Shown here: positions 7,969 to 16,932 of the stretch, piece after piece
Numbering within the stretch: the first letter of the stretch is position 1
Layout of the letters: each line of letters starts with the position of its first letter
Assembly: GCF_013425765.1 (NCBI RefSeq)
Contig: NZ_JACCJZ010000010.1
Coordinates: 124,001 to 188,000 of the forward strand
Source of the DNA: Luteimonas deserti
GTDB lineage: Bacteria > Pseudomonadota > Gammaproteobacteria > Xanthomonadales > Xanthomonadaceae
Direction: 5' to 3'
Length of the DNA stretch: 64,000 nt
Translations under genes and position numbers: made by a program
Notes under the pieces: generated by a model
Told to the model about the DNA's origin: nothing
The model's input: only the letters and a program-made list of their open reading frames with translations
The model's database searches: none

Positions 7969-10900
7969 TCCGATTCCTCCACGTCAAGTTCCGCGGCGAT
8001 CGTGCGCAGCGCATCCAGATCGGTGCCGCCGTAGACCAGACCCTTCACCACCGCGCCGAACACCGTCATCGCCTGGTCGACGAACGCGATCTGCGTGGCG
8101 GCGTCGGTAAACGGATCGCGCCCGCGCAGCGCGAGACGCAGCGCTTCGGTATTGCCCTCGCCCCAGCTGCGGTCGCTGCCGTGCCATTTCTTCGCTGCGT
8201 TCTGGAGACCGCGTTCGAGCGTCGGCGCGTTGAACAGTTCCCAGCCGCTATAGGGCGCGAAGGGCAGCGGCGCGCGCAGACCCTGGGCGCGCAGTGCGAT
8301 CAGATGCGCGAGCAGCGCGCGGGCCTCGTGCGGTGCGAGCGTGGCGCGCGTATGCGGACCGGCACCCGCATCGCCGCCGTCGTGGAACTGCACCAGCGGC
8401 GTCTCAAGTCCGGCGGCGCTGGCGAGCAGCCAGTCGAGGCCGTCGCGGATCGCGGAATTGCCATTCGGCGCATCGAAGCGGACGCGCGCGATGCCATGCG
8501 GATACACGTCGCCGAGTCGGCCGTGCAGGCGCACAGCCTGTCCCGGACCTGATCCGGGGACGTTGATGTCGGCCTCGATCCGCGGTGATTCGGCGATCGC
8601 ATCGCCACGCCATGCGCGGAACGCCTCGGCGTAACCGTCGACTTCGCGGCGCACCGCATCGAGTGTGCGACGCCCCAGCGGGCCGGACGGCAACAGGCCG
8701 CGTGCGCGCAGCAGGGCCTGCGTGGTCGCATCGTCGTCGCCGCGCAGACGCGCCTCGAACACCGCACGCTGCAGCTGTTGTTTCGCGAGGCCGCGGCCGG
8801 GCGCGAGCAACGGTTCGACATCGCCTTCGAGCGTCTCGACGTCGGCCAGTCGCATGCCCAGCCGCTGGCGCAGGAAGGTCTCGGCCGGCGCCTGCAGAAA
8901 GCGGCGCAGCGTATCGAGCGACAACGCGTCCTCTGCCTCTTCGATCGGCGGCAGCGCCGTGCCGTCGAACCACGCCGGCAAGGCGATGCGCCGCTGCACC
9001 GGCTGCGATGCGGCCTGCCACCACTGCTGGCGATACGAGAAACGACGCGGCTCGTCGCCGGCGCCGAACGCGGCGGGCGCGAACGGCTGCAGCGGGTGAT
9101 GCACGACGAGGTCGTCCGCCGCGTGCGCGTCCGGCGCGTGCTGCGCATCGGCGGCGGCCAGCAGTTCGGTCACCAGCACCGAAGGCTCGCGCACGCTGCC
9201 GTCGCGCGGGTCCGCGCCCTGGTAGCTGACGTAGAACACGTCCTGCGCGGCGGCGAACAATTGCAGGAAGAGGAACCGGTCGTCGTCGCGCGTGCTGCGG
9301 TCGCCGACCTGGCGACGATCGGTGCCGAGTTCGGCGGTCAGACGGTTGAGTCCGGCCGCGGAATCGCGACGCGGGAAGTCGCCGTCGTCCATGCCGAGCA
9401 GGCAGATCGCGCGGAACGGCAGCAGGCGCATCGGCACCATGCGGCCGACGCTGACGCCACCGGTCAGCAGCGGCGCGCGCGTGTCGGCCTCGCCGAGCAC
9501 ACCAGCAAAATGCGCGCGTACGGCTTCCGACGGCACCGGCGCATCGAAGCCGGCGCGCGTGGCATCGGCGGCGAAGGCGTCGATCAGGCTGCGCAAACGG
9601 TCGAGCGCGCGCTGGGTCGCGGGCGCGGACGGCGGCTTCGGCAGCAACGCGTCGAGCAGGCGCAGCAGGCGATCGCGCCAGGCCTCGGGCGGCATCGCCT
9701 CGCCGAGCAGATCGGCATGGCGCGCGAGTACGCGCAGCAGGCGGACCAGCGTGTCGAGCGCATCGAGCGCGCTGCCTTCGAGTTCGGGCAATGGTGCGAT
9801 CAGGTGACCGGATGCCGTCGCGATCGGCGCATCGCTGCCGCTGGCGTGACCGAGCAGCAGGCGGTCGAGCGCGAAGGCCCAGGTGTAGGCGTCGTCGGCC
9901 GGCGCGTCGAGGCGCGCGCGATGGGCGGCGTCGATGCCCCAGCGCGCGCCGGCCGCGAACAGCCACGCATGCAGCCGCGCGAACGCACCGGCATCCAGCC
10001 CGGCGGATTCGGCGAGCGGCGGGCTCGCCAGCAGATCCAGCGTTTCTTCCAGCCCGAACCGCGCGACCGGCAGCGCGAGCAGACGCAGGAACACGTCGGC
10101 CAGCGGCTCACCGGCGAGCGGGCTGGCATCGGCCAGCGCGTAGGGAATGTGCTCGTGCGCGGCCTGCCCCTCACGCCCGCGACCGCCGAACACCGCATCC
10201 AGATACGGGATATAGGGATCGATGTCGGGCGCCAGCACCGCGACGTCGCGCGGCTGCAGCGGCGGGTCGAAACGCGGATCCTCGAACAGGGCGCGCAACT
10301 GGTCGTGCAGCACCTGCAGTTCGCGCAGGCGCGTGTGGCAGGCGTGCACCTGCAGGCTGGGATCGTCGCGCCGCAATGCCGGCAGACGCGTGCGTGGATC
10401 GATCGCGGTCGGCGTCAGCGGCGGTGACGGCAGGCGCTGGAACAGGTCCGACTGCAGCCGACGCAGCAGGCTGCCGTGCAGCGCGCCGCCGCCCTCGCCG
10501 GGATCGGCATCGCTGCGCAGTTCGATATCGGGATGCACGACTTCGTAGCTGCCGAGCACGGCCATGAAATCGCGACCGGCGTGGCCCCAGGCCTGCAGCA
10601 GCGGATTCTCGGTGCGCGCGGCCTCGGCGCCGCCGGCGCGCACGCGTTGCAGATCGCCCCAGTAATCGCGACTGGGCGAGGGCACGTAGAAATGCAGCGT
10701 GCCCACCCGTGCCTGCGTGGCCAGCACGCGCAGCACGTCGGGCGAGACGTTGAGCGTGGCGAACGCGAACAGCCGCGGCGGCAGACCGACCGGCAACGGC
10801 GCGTCGGGGCTTTCGAAGCGGTCGAGATACTGCTGGATGCGCCGCGCGCGATGCTGGCGGCCGCGCGCGATGCGCCGCCACAGGATCGCCTGCGGATCGT

Positions 10901-11387
10901 CGGTATCCGCGCCCGCTTCCCAGCGCAGCAGCCAGTCGCGGCGCCAGGCCTGGTACTTCTCGAACACCGAGGCGAGTTCGCCGGCCAGCGCCCACGGCCG
11001 CAGCGGATCATTGCTGTCGACATGCGCGCGTAGTGCGGCGAGCGCCGTCTGGGCGAGGAAGGCCGGATCGGTCAGCGCGGCGTAGAGATGCCAGCGCAGC
11101 GCGGCCGCGTCGGGTTCGTCGGTCGGCGGGCCGAGATTCGCCGACAGCGCCTTGCCGACGAATTCGCCCGGCGTCACGAATTCCAGGTTCGCGGCGACGC
11201 CGTGTTCGGCAGCGAGCGTCGCCTGCAGCCAGCGTCGCATCGCGACCTGCGGAATCAGCACCACATCCGGCGCCAGCAGCGACTGCCCCGGCGCCGGCGT
11301 GCGCAGCGCGTGCGCCATCAGGCCCGCCAGCACCTCCAGCGCATTGGAGTGATAGAGGCGGAAGTCGGGCGTGGGCGCGGCAGGCAT
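7965..11387 (-). CDS. recC: RecBCD exonuclease V subunit RecC (Chi recognition)
   Basis: Gamma subunit, 1140 residues. RecC is a catalytically dead helicase/nuclease homologue that splits the DNA strands and reads Chi. Recognised from its N-terminus (FRLYHSNALEVLAGLMA), the VLAPDIDPYIPYLDAVFG region and the CLLGMDDGDFPR segment typical of RecC, plus its position directly before recB. Around bases 8541-8560 the reading frame runs through a TCCCGGA/TCCGGGG palindrome encoding a GSGPGQ-like loop, probably a short repeat tolerated in frame. The upstream gap to the next gene is 123 bp, which likely holds the operon promoter. Confidence 0.95.
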   Translation of the reverse strand: MPAAPTPDFRLYHSNALEVLAGLMAHALRTPAPGQSLLAPDVVLIPQVAMRRWLQATLAAEHGVAANLEFVTPGEFVGKALSANLGPPTDEPDAAALRWHLYAALTDPAFLAQTALAALRAHVDSNDPLRPWALAGELASVFEKYQAWRRDWLLRWEAGADTDDPQAILWRRIARGRQHRARRIQQYLDRFESPDAPLPVGLPPRLFAFATLNVSPDVLRVLATQARVGTLHFYVPSPSRDYWGDLQRVRAGGAEAARTENPLLQAWGHAGRDFMAVLGSYEVVHPDIELRSDADPGEGGGALHGSLLRRLQSDLFQRLPSPPLTPTAIDPRTRLPALRRDDPSLQVHACHTRLRELQVLHDQLRALFEDPRFDPPLQPRDVAVLAPDIDPYIPYLDAVFGGRGREGQAAHEHIPYALADASPLAGEPLADVFLRLLALPVARFGLEETLDLLASPPLAESAGLDAGAFARLHAWLFAAGARWGIDAAHRARLDAPADDAYTWAFALDRLLLGHASGSDAPIATASGHLIAPLPELEGSALDALDTLVRLLRVLARHADLLGEAMPPEAWRDRLLRLLDALLPKPPSAPATQRALDRLRSLIDAFAADATRAGFDAPVPSEAVRAHFAGVLGEADTRAPLLTGGVSVGRMVPMRLLPFRAICLLGMDDGDFPRRDSAAGLNRLTAELGTDRRQVGDRSTRDDDRFLFLQLFAAAQDVFYVSYQGADPRDGSVREPSVLVTELLAAADAQHAPDAHAADDLVVHHPLQPFAPAAFGAGDEPRRFSYRQQWWQAASQPVQRRIALPAWFDGTALPPIEEAEDALSLDTLRRFLQAPAETFLRQRLGMRLADVETLEGDVEPLLAPGRGLAKQQLQRAVFEARLRGDDDATTQALLRARGLLPSGPLGRRTLDAVRREVDGYAEAFRAWRGDAIAESPRIEADINVPGSGPGQAVRLHGRLGDVYPHGIARVRFDAPNGNSAIRDGLDWLLASAAGLETPLVQFHDGGDAGAGPHTRATLAPHEARALLAHLIALRAQGLRAPLPFAPYSGWELFNAPTLERGLQNAAKKWHGSDRSWGEGNTEALRLALRGRDPFTDAATQIAFVDQAMTVFGAVVKGLVYGGTDLDALRTIAAELDVEESE
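8541..8560. repeat. Short palindromic repeat inside recC
   Basis: TCCCGGA, a 5-base loop, then TCCGGGGA, located inside the recC coding frame. The motif (CCCGGA-N5-TCCGGG) is typical of small palindromic elements dispersed in GC-rich genomes. In recC it encodes a flexible Gly/Ser/Pro stretch. Confidence 0.45.
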
Positions 11388-11510
11388 CCGGCGATTGTGC
11401 CGCAGTGCGTCGCAGCGCCTGCGATCCGCGAGGTCACCCGGCTACGACGATGTGCAGCTGCGCCTGCAGCCAGGCCGATTCGGCGGACGCAGACTCGGCG
11501 ACGCAGGACG

Positions 11511-12794
11511 TCAGTCTGCGGGCGTCTCGCCGGGCAGCGGACCGGCGGCCGCCGGAAATCGCAGCCGGGCGACGGTGCCGCGCGTCGGGTCCGAGTCGAT
11601 ATCGAGCTGCCAGCCCAGGTGCTCGCTGAGCCTGGCGATCAGCGCCAAGCCAATGCCGGCACTGCGCTCGCCGCCGCGTGCCAGGCGCGCATAGAGCGCG
11701 CTGATCTCCTCGGGCGTCATGCCGTGTCCGGGATCGCGGATCACCACGCGTCCGCCGGGTTCGAGACTGATGTGGATCGTGCCGCGGTCGCTATGCTCGA
11801 TCGCGTTGCGCACCAGGTTGCCGATCGCGATGCGGACCACCGCCTCGGGCGCGACCAGGGTGGCCGGCGCCAGCGCGTCGACGACGAGCTGCAGATCCTT
11901 GCCGGCTGCGAGCGGTCGGTGATCGTCGACGATCCGCGGCAGCAAGGCGTCGAGATGCAGGCGTTCCGCGCCGGCCAGCGCGCGCGCCGGATCCTTGGCC
12001 AGCACCAGCAGGACGGAGATCAGCTGTTCGACCTCCTGCGTGGTGCGCGCGATCCGCGAAAGCTGCGTCGCCATCGCCTCGGGCGTGCGCGGCCCGGACA
12101 ACGCGATCTGGCTGGCGCTGCGGATCACCGACAGCGGCGTGCGCAGTTCATGGCTGGCAGTGTCGATGAACGCACGTTCGCGATCGACGAATTGCTCGTT
12201 GCGTTCGAGGTAGTCGTCGAGTGCGCCGGTGATGATCGCCAGTTCCGAACTCGACCGCGGCGGCAGGCCGACACGCTGGCCGCGGCGGTCGGGCGCAGCG
12301 CAGCGATGCGCGCGGCGAGGTCGCGCAGCGGCCGGGTCAGCAGGCGCGCACCGAAGTAGGCGGCAACGCCCAGCAACAGCAGCAGAAGCGCGGACGAGGC
12401 GACCACCGGCCGCATCAGCACCCGCTCCTGGTCTTCGAAGCCGTCGATGTCCAGCACCAGAGCAAGGCGACCTGCGTCGCCGGCCCGTACCAGCACCGCC
12501 CACTCGTTGCCGCCGTAGACCATGCTGTCGTGAAAACCCGGCGCCAACCGGCGCAGCGCCTCTGGCACATCCCCCGGCGCGTCGAGTGCGTAGAGGTCGA
12601 AGCGGCCGTTGTTGCGCCATTCGTAGCCGGGCTGCGTGTGCTGCCGCTCGAGGATCTCGGTCAGCTGGGTGTCGAGCAGGGTCTTCCAGACCATGCGCTC
12701 GGCGGTCTCGTTGACCAGTACGCCGTGCACGAACAGCGCGATGCTCAGCAGCACCGCATAGGCGACCACCGCGAGGGTGATCTGCCGCGCGAGG

Positions 12795-12811
<17 letters not shown>
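11511..12811 (-). pseudogene. Two-component sensor histidine kinase, frameshifted
   Basis: The N-terminal frame from ATG 12811 encodes a transmembrane helix (ITLAVVAYAVLLSIALFVHG), a periplasmic sensor of about 115 residues, a second helix and the start of HAMP-like sequence (DLAARIAALRP). Homology then jumps to another frame at about 12287-12293: the continuation (GLPPRSSSELAIITGALDDY) and the H-box ASHELRTPLSVIRSA, N-box NLVRNAIEHSD and G-box RDPGHGMTPEE, up to the TGA at 11511, all lie in that second frame. One missing base in a short G/C run explains it. The gene starts 17 bp inside the adjacent regulator gene, which also carries a lesion. A sequencing error is possible, but two lesions in one operon favour real decay. 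Confidence 0.75.
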
Positions 12812-13484
<673 letters not shown>

Positions 13485-13662
13485 GGCGGTCCGTGCAGGG
13501 CGATCGCGACCTAGCATGCCCGCGGCAGCGCGCTGCCGCCAGACGAACCCGCGGCGTCCGCGCGGACTTAATGCGCCGCGAAGGAATCTCCGACCGCGTT
13601 CCGACAGCGCGCCCGCGACGCTGCGGGCTGCGCCGGCGCCCCTCCGCCGGCCGGAGCCTGCG

Positions 13663-14037
13663 ATGTCGATGTCCACTTCCACCGGGCCTGCTGCGACCGG
13701 CGTGTCGCGCCTGATCGCGGCGCTGGGCCATTCGCGCCGCGGCCTGCACGAGACCTGGCGCAGCGAAGCAGCGTTCCGGCAGGAAGCGCTGCTGGCGCTG
13801 GTCGTGGCGCCGGCGATCTGGCTGCTGGTGCCCGCGCCGCTATGGCGCGCGCTGCTGCTGGTGACGCTGGGCCTGGTGTTCGTGGTCGAACTGCTCAACA
13901 CCGCGGTGGAAGCGGCGATCGACCGCATCGGCGCCGAGCGGCATCCGCTGTCGGGCAAGGCCAAGGACGCGGGCTCGGCCGCGGTGACGGTGAGCCTGCT
14001 GCTGCACGGCGCGGTCTGGGCCTGCGTGCCGTGGTGA
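13663..14037 (+). CDS. dgkA: Diacylglycerol kinase
   Basis: Small integral membrane kinase, about 124 residues, that phosphorylates diacylglycerol to phosphatidic acid, recycling the lipid released when membrane-derived glucans or lipid A are decorated. The signature ELLNTAVEAAIDRIG is present, as are EAAFRQEALLALVVAP and HPLSGKAKDAGSAAV, with three hydrophobic helices. The start ATGTCGATG at 13663 follows a CCGGAG ribosome-binding site; the longer open frame upstream is not supported. The stop overlaps the start of the PAP2 gene. Located beside lipid A-modification genes, which fits a phospholipid turnover role. Confidence 0.92.
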   Translation: MSMSTSTGPAATGVSRLIAALGHSRRGLHETWRSEAAFRQEALLALVVAPAIWLLVPAPLWRALLLVTLGLVFVVELLNTAVEAAIDRIGAERHPLSGKAKDAGSAAVTVSLLLHGAVWACVPW

Positions 14038-14747
14038 GCGTGCGCGCCACCGGCTGGCCGGCCGCCTGGCGTCTCGATGGCTGGCCCGCGATCACAGCGA
14101 TGCTGCTTGTGGCGCTCGCGCTGACGGTGCCGCTGCAGGGGCTCGGCGTCGATGCGTGGCTGGCGGACCGGTTCTATGCCTGGGAAGGCGGCCGCTGGGC
14201 CTGGCGCGAGGCGTGGTGGACGTCGCGCCTGCTGCACGACGGCGGTCGTCTGCTCACCGTGCTGGCGGGCGCGACGCTGGCCGCGGCGCTGCTGCTCGAC
14301 CGGCGCCTGCACGTGCTGTCCGCGCGCTGGCGCAGCGCGGCCGGCTATCTGCTGGTCACCGTGGGGCTGTGCGCGGTGCTGATCGCCGTGCTCAAGCGCA
14401 TCACCGGCGTCGACTGCCCGTGGGATCTGCTGCGCTACGGCGGCACGCGCGACTGGGCGCTGCCGTTCGCCGGCGCGGGCGCCTGTTTTCCGGCCGGCCA
14501 TGCCGGCGCCGGCTATGCCTGGATCGGCTTGCATTTCGCGCTCGGCCACGCCGCGCCGCGCTGGCGCTGTTGGGGTCTGGCCGTCGGCCTGATCCTGGGC
14601 ACGGTGTTCGGCGCGGCCCAGCAGCTGCGCGGCGCGCATTTCCTGTCCCACGACGTGTGGGCGCTCGCGGTGTGCGCCAGCGTGGCCACCGGCGTCGCCC
14701 GGTACTGGCCGGGCTGGACGGCGCTCAGCGCGCACGCGCGGCGCTGA
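14034..14747 (+). CDS. PAP2-family membrane phosphatase (lipid phosphatase)
   Basis: About 237 residues. GTG start at 14034 overlaps the dgkA stop, indicating coupling. All three parts of the PAP2 phosphatase signature are visible: KRITGVDCP, then PAGHAGAGYAW (variant of PSGH) and RGAHFLSHDVWA with the catalytic His and Asp, set among about six membrane helices. Such enzymes remove phosphates from lipid A, undecaprenyl pyrophosphate or phosphatidylglycerophosphate; the substrate cannot be chosen from sequence alone. Its neighbours (dgkA, a phosphoethanolamine transferase) make lipid A or phospholipid dephosphorylation plausible. Confidence 0.85.
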   Translation: MSVRATGWPAAWRLDGWPAITAMLLVALALTVPLQGLGVDAWLADRFYAWEGGRWAWREAWWTSRLLHDGGRLLTVLAGATLAAALLLDRRLHVLSARWRSAAGYLLVTVGLCAVLIAVLKRITGVDCPWDLLRYGGTRDWALPFAGAGACFPAGHAGAGYAWIGLHFALGHAAPRWRCWGLAVGLILGTVFGAAQQLRGAHFLSHDVWALAVCASVATGVARYWPGWTALSAHARR

Positions 14748-16719
14748 GTACGCGTCCCGCCCCGGCATCGGCGCGCGCGTCGGGCAGGCTGTGCCAGCCG
14801 TGCTCGTAGGCCAGCGTGCCCCAGAGGGCATGCATCGTGGCATCGCGGACCAGGCCCGGCGGCGCGGTGGCCTGCGGCTGCAGCGCGCCGTCGGCGCGGC
14901 GCACGAACGCGAGCGGCGCCTGCGACGGCTGCAGCACCACCATCGCGTCGTCGGTCATGTAGGCGAAGGTCTGGTCGTACTGCATCAGCGCGCGGCCCGG
15001 GCCGCCTGGACGCGTGAGGTCGACGCCGATCATCGGCGTGGGATCGTCGATGCCGGCCAGCGACAGCAGCGTCGGCCCCAGATCGATCTGGCTCACCAGA
15101 CGCTCGTCGCGCCGCGGCGCGAGGCCGGGCGCGACGATGAGCCCGGGAATGTGGAAGTTGTCGACCGGCACCAGCGTGCGGCCGAACGCGCGCGAGTCGT
15201 GGTCGGCGACGATCAGGAACACCGTGTCGTCGCGGTAAGACGACGCCATCGCCTGGTCCATGAAGCGGCCCAGCGCGTAGTCGGCGTACTTGGCGGCGTT
15301 GTTGCGCGTGGCCTTCTGCGCATCGTGCAGCTCGATGCGACCGTCGGGAAACTCGAACGGGTCGTGGTTGCTCGAGGTGAACACGAAGCCGAGAAACGGC
15401 GTGCCCGCCGCGTGCAGCCGGGTGAACTCGGCATGCGCGTGATCGAACAGATCTTCGTCCGACACGCCCCACGAGCCGACGAACGCCGGCGCGTCGTAAT
15501 CCTTGCGGTCGACGATGCGCGAAAAGCCATTCGACAGCAGGAAGCCGCGCATATTGTCGAAGTGGCTTTCACCGCCGTAGTAGAACGTGGTGTCGTAGCC
15601 GTGGCGTGCGAGCACGCTGGCCAGGGTGAAGAACTGCCCCTGCGCACGCGGACGCTTGACCGTCGCCTGCGACGGCGTCGGCGTGTAGCCGCTGATGACG
15701 GCCTCGATGCCGCGCACCGAGCGCGTACCGGTCGCGTAGAGCCGGTCGAACGCCCAGCCCTGCGCGGCGAGGCGGTCGTAGTTCGGCGTGAGCGGCAGGC
15801 CGCCGAGGCTGCCGACGAACTGCGCGCCCAGGCTTTCCTCGAGCACGATCACCAGGTTGCGCGGCCGCCCGGTATAGGCCGGCGCGTGGTCGACCAGCAC
15901 CGGCGCGGATGTCGACGCCGCGAGCGACGTGCCGGTGCGCGCATGCATGTAGGCGGCCACCGCGGCATCCGGCGTGGCGGTGTCGTAGAGCCGCGCGCCG
16001 GGATCGTCGCGCAGCAGGTCGCGGATCGAGAACGCGACCGAATAGAACGAGTTCAATGGCAGCGTGTTGACCGTGGCGTCGCTGGAGAACGCGAGCAGCG
16101 CCGGATTCATCGGCCGGTGACCGAGCGTGGAACGGATGCCCATTGCCGACAGCGCCACCACCAGCACGGCGAGACCCAAGCGCAGCGTCCAGCCGCTGTC
16201 GGCGCTCCCGGCGCGCGCGAGCGCGCGGCGGATCACGCGGTAGCCCAGCAGCGCGGCGGCCATGCTCAACGCGAGCGTCAACAGGCTGCTCGCCAGATGG
16301 CCCTTGCCCAGCGTCGACGCGATCTCCTGCGGATACAGCAGGTATTCGACGAACACGCGGTTGGGCCGCAGGCCGTACTCGTGCATGAAGGCGGGCGTGG
16401 CCAGTTCCAGCGTCAGCGGCAGCACGAGCGCCAGCGTCAGCCAGCCGGCGAACACCGCGCGGACCCATCGACGCGTGCGCAGGCCGACGGGCAGCAGCAG
16501 GTAGAGCGCGGCGGCCACCCCGAGCAACATGCACATCGTCGCCACGTCGACACGCAGGCCCTGCAGCAGGACGGGGGCCCAGCCGTCCACGGCCTCGACC
16601 GCGCCGGCGTGCCACAGCGACAGGCCGAGGCGCGAGGCGGACAGCAGCGCCAGGCCGGCTACGAACACCAGTAGGAAGGGCGCAAGACCGGACACCGGGC
16701 GCGGAAAGGAACGGGACAT
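14725..16719 (-). CDS. LTA-synthase-family membrane sulfatase/phosphoglycerol transferase
   Basis: 664 residues. ATG at 16719 has a GGAGG ribosome-binding site (the open frame upstream does not). Five N-terminal membrane helices are followed by a periplasmic alkaline-phosphatase/sulfatase domain: metal-binding VIVLEESLGAQFVG, nucleophile region TGTRSVRGIEAVISG and metal site LIVADHDSRAFG. Family members transfer phosphoglycerol or phosphoethanolamine head groups to envelope glycans. In this family of bacteria the acceptor is unknown; osmoregulated glucan or lipopolysaccharide is possible. It runs convergent to the PAP2 gene (23-bp overlap) and divergent from the EptA-like gene, with which it may share a regulatory region. 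Confidence 0.85.
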   Translation of the reverse strand: MSRSFPRPVSGLAPFLLVFVAGLALLSASRLGLSLWHAGAVEAVDGWAPVLLQGLRVDVATMCMLLGVAAALYLLLPVGLRTRRWVRAVFAGWLTLALVLPLTLELATPAFMHEYGLRPNRVFVEYLLYPQEIASTLGKGHLASSLLTLALSMAAALLGYRVIRRALARAGSADSGWTLRLGLAVLVVALSAMGIRSTLGHRPMNPALLAFSSDATVNTLPLNSFYSVAFSIRDLLRDDPGARLYDTATPDAAVAAYMHARTGTSLAASTSAPVLVDHAPAYTGRPRNLVIVLEESLGAQFVGSLGGLPLTPNYDRLAAQGWAFDRLYATGTRSVRGIEAVISGYTPTPSQATVKRPRAQGQFFTLASVLARHGYDTTFYYGGESHFDNMRGFLLSNGFSRIVDRKDYDAPAFVGSWGVSDEDLFDHAHAEFTRLHAAGTPFLGFVFTSSNHDPFEFPDGRIELHDAQKATRNNAAKYADYALGRFMDQAMASSYRDDTVFLIVADHDSRAFGRTLVPVDNFHIPGLIVAPGLAPRRDERLVSQIDLGPTLLSLAGIDDPTPMIGVDLTRPGGPGRALMQYDQTFAYMTDDAMVVLQPSQAPLAFVRRADGALQPQATAPPGLVRDATMHALWGTLAYEHGWHSLPDARADAGAGRVLSAARAR

Positions 16720-16932
16720 CGTCAGGCCTCCTGATGGACGCACACCGGCGCGCTCTGGGCCGGTGATGCGCTGCGCAGGCTGGGCGCGGTGATGTCGGAG
16801 AACTGTCGGAACGCGGGCAGGCCGGTGCCCACGGGTTAAGGTTTGGGCAACGGCGTTCCCACGGCTTTCCGACGCGATCGCCGCGAGCCTGCGCACGCCG
16901 GGACGTTCCGGCATGACGCGGGCGCTTTGGCG

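Noticed and set aside
14791..16674. Very long open frame opposite the LTA-synthase-like gene
   Set aside because: His/Arg/Gln-rich translation with no domain, typical of antisense frames at high GC; the minus-strand gene has clear sulfatase motifs and a ribosome-binding site.
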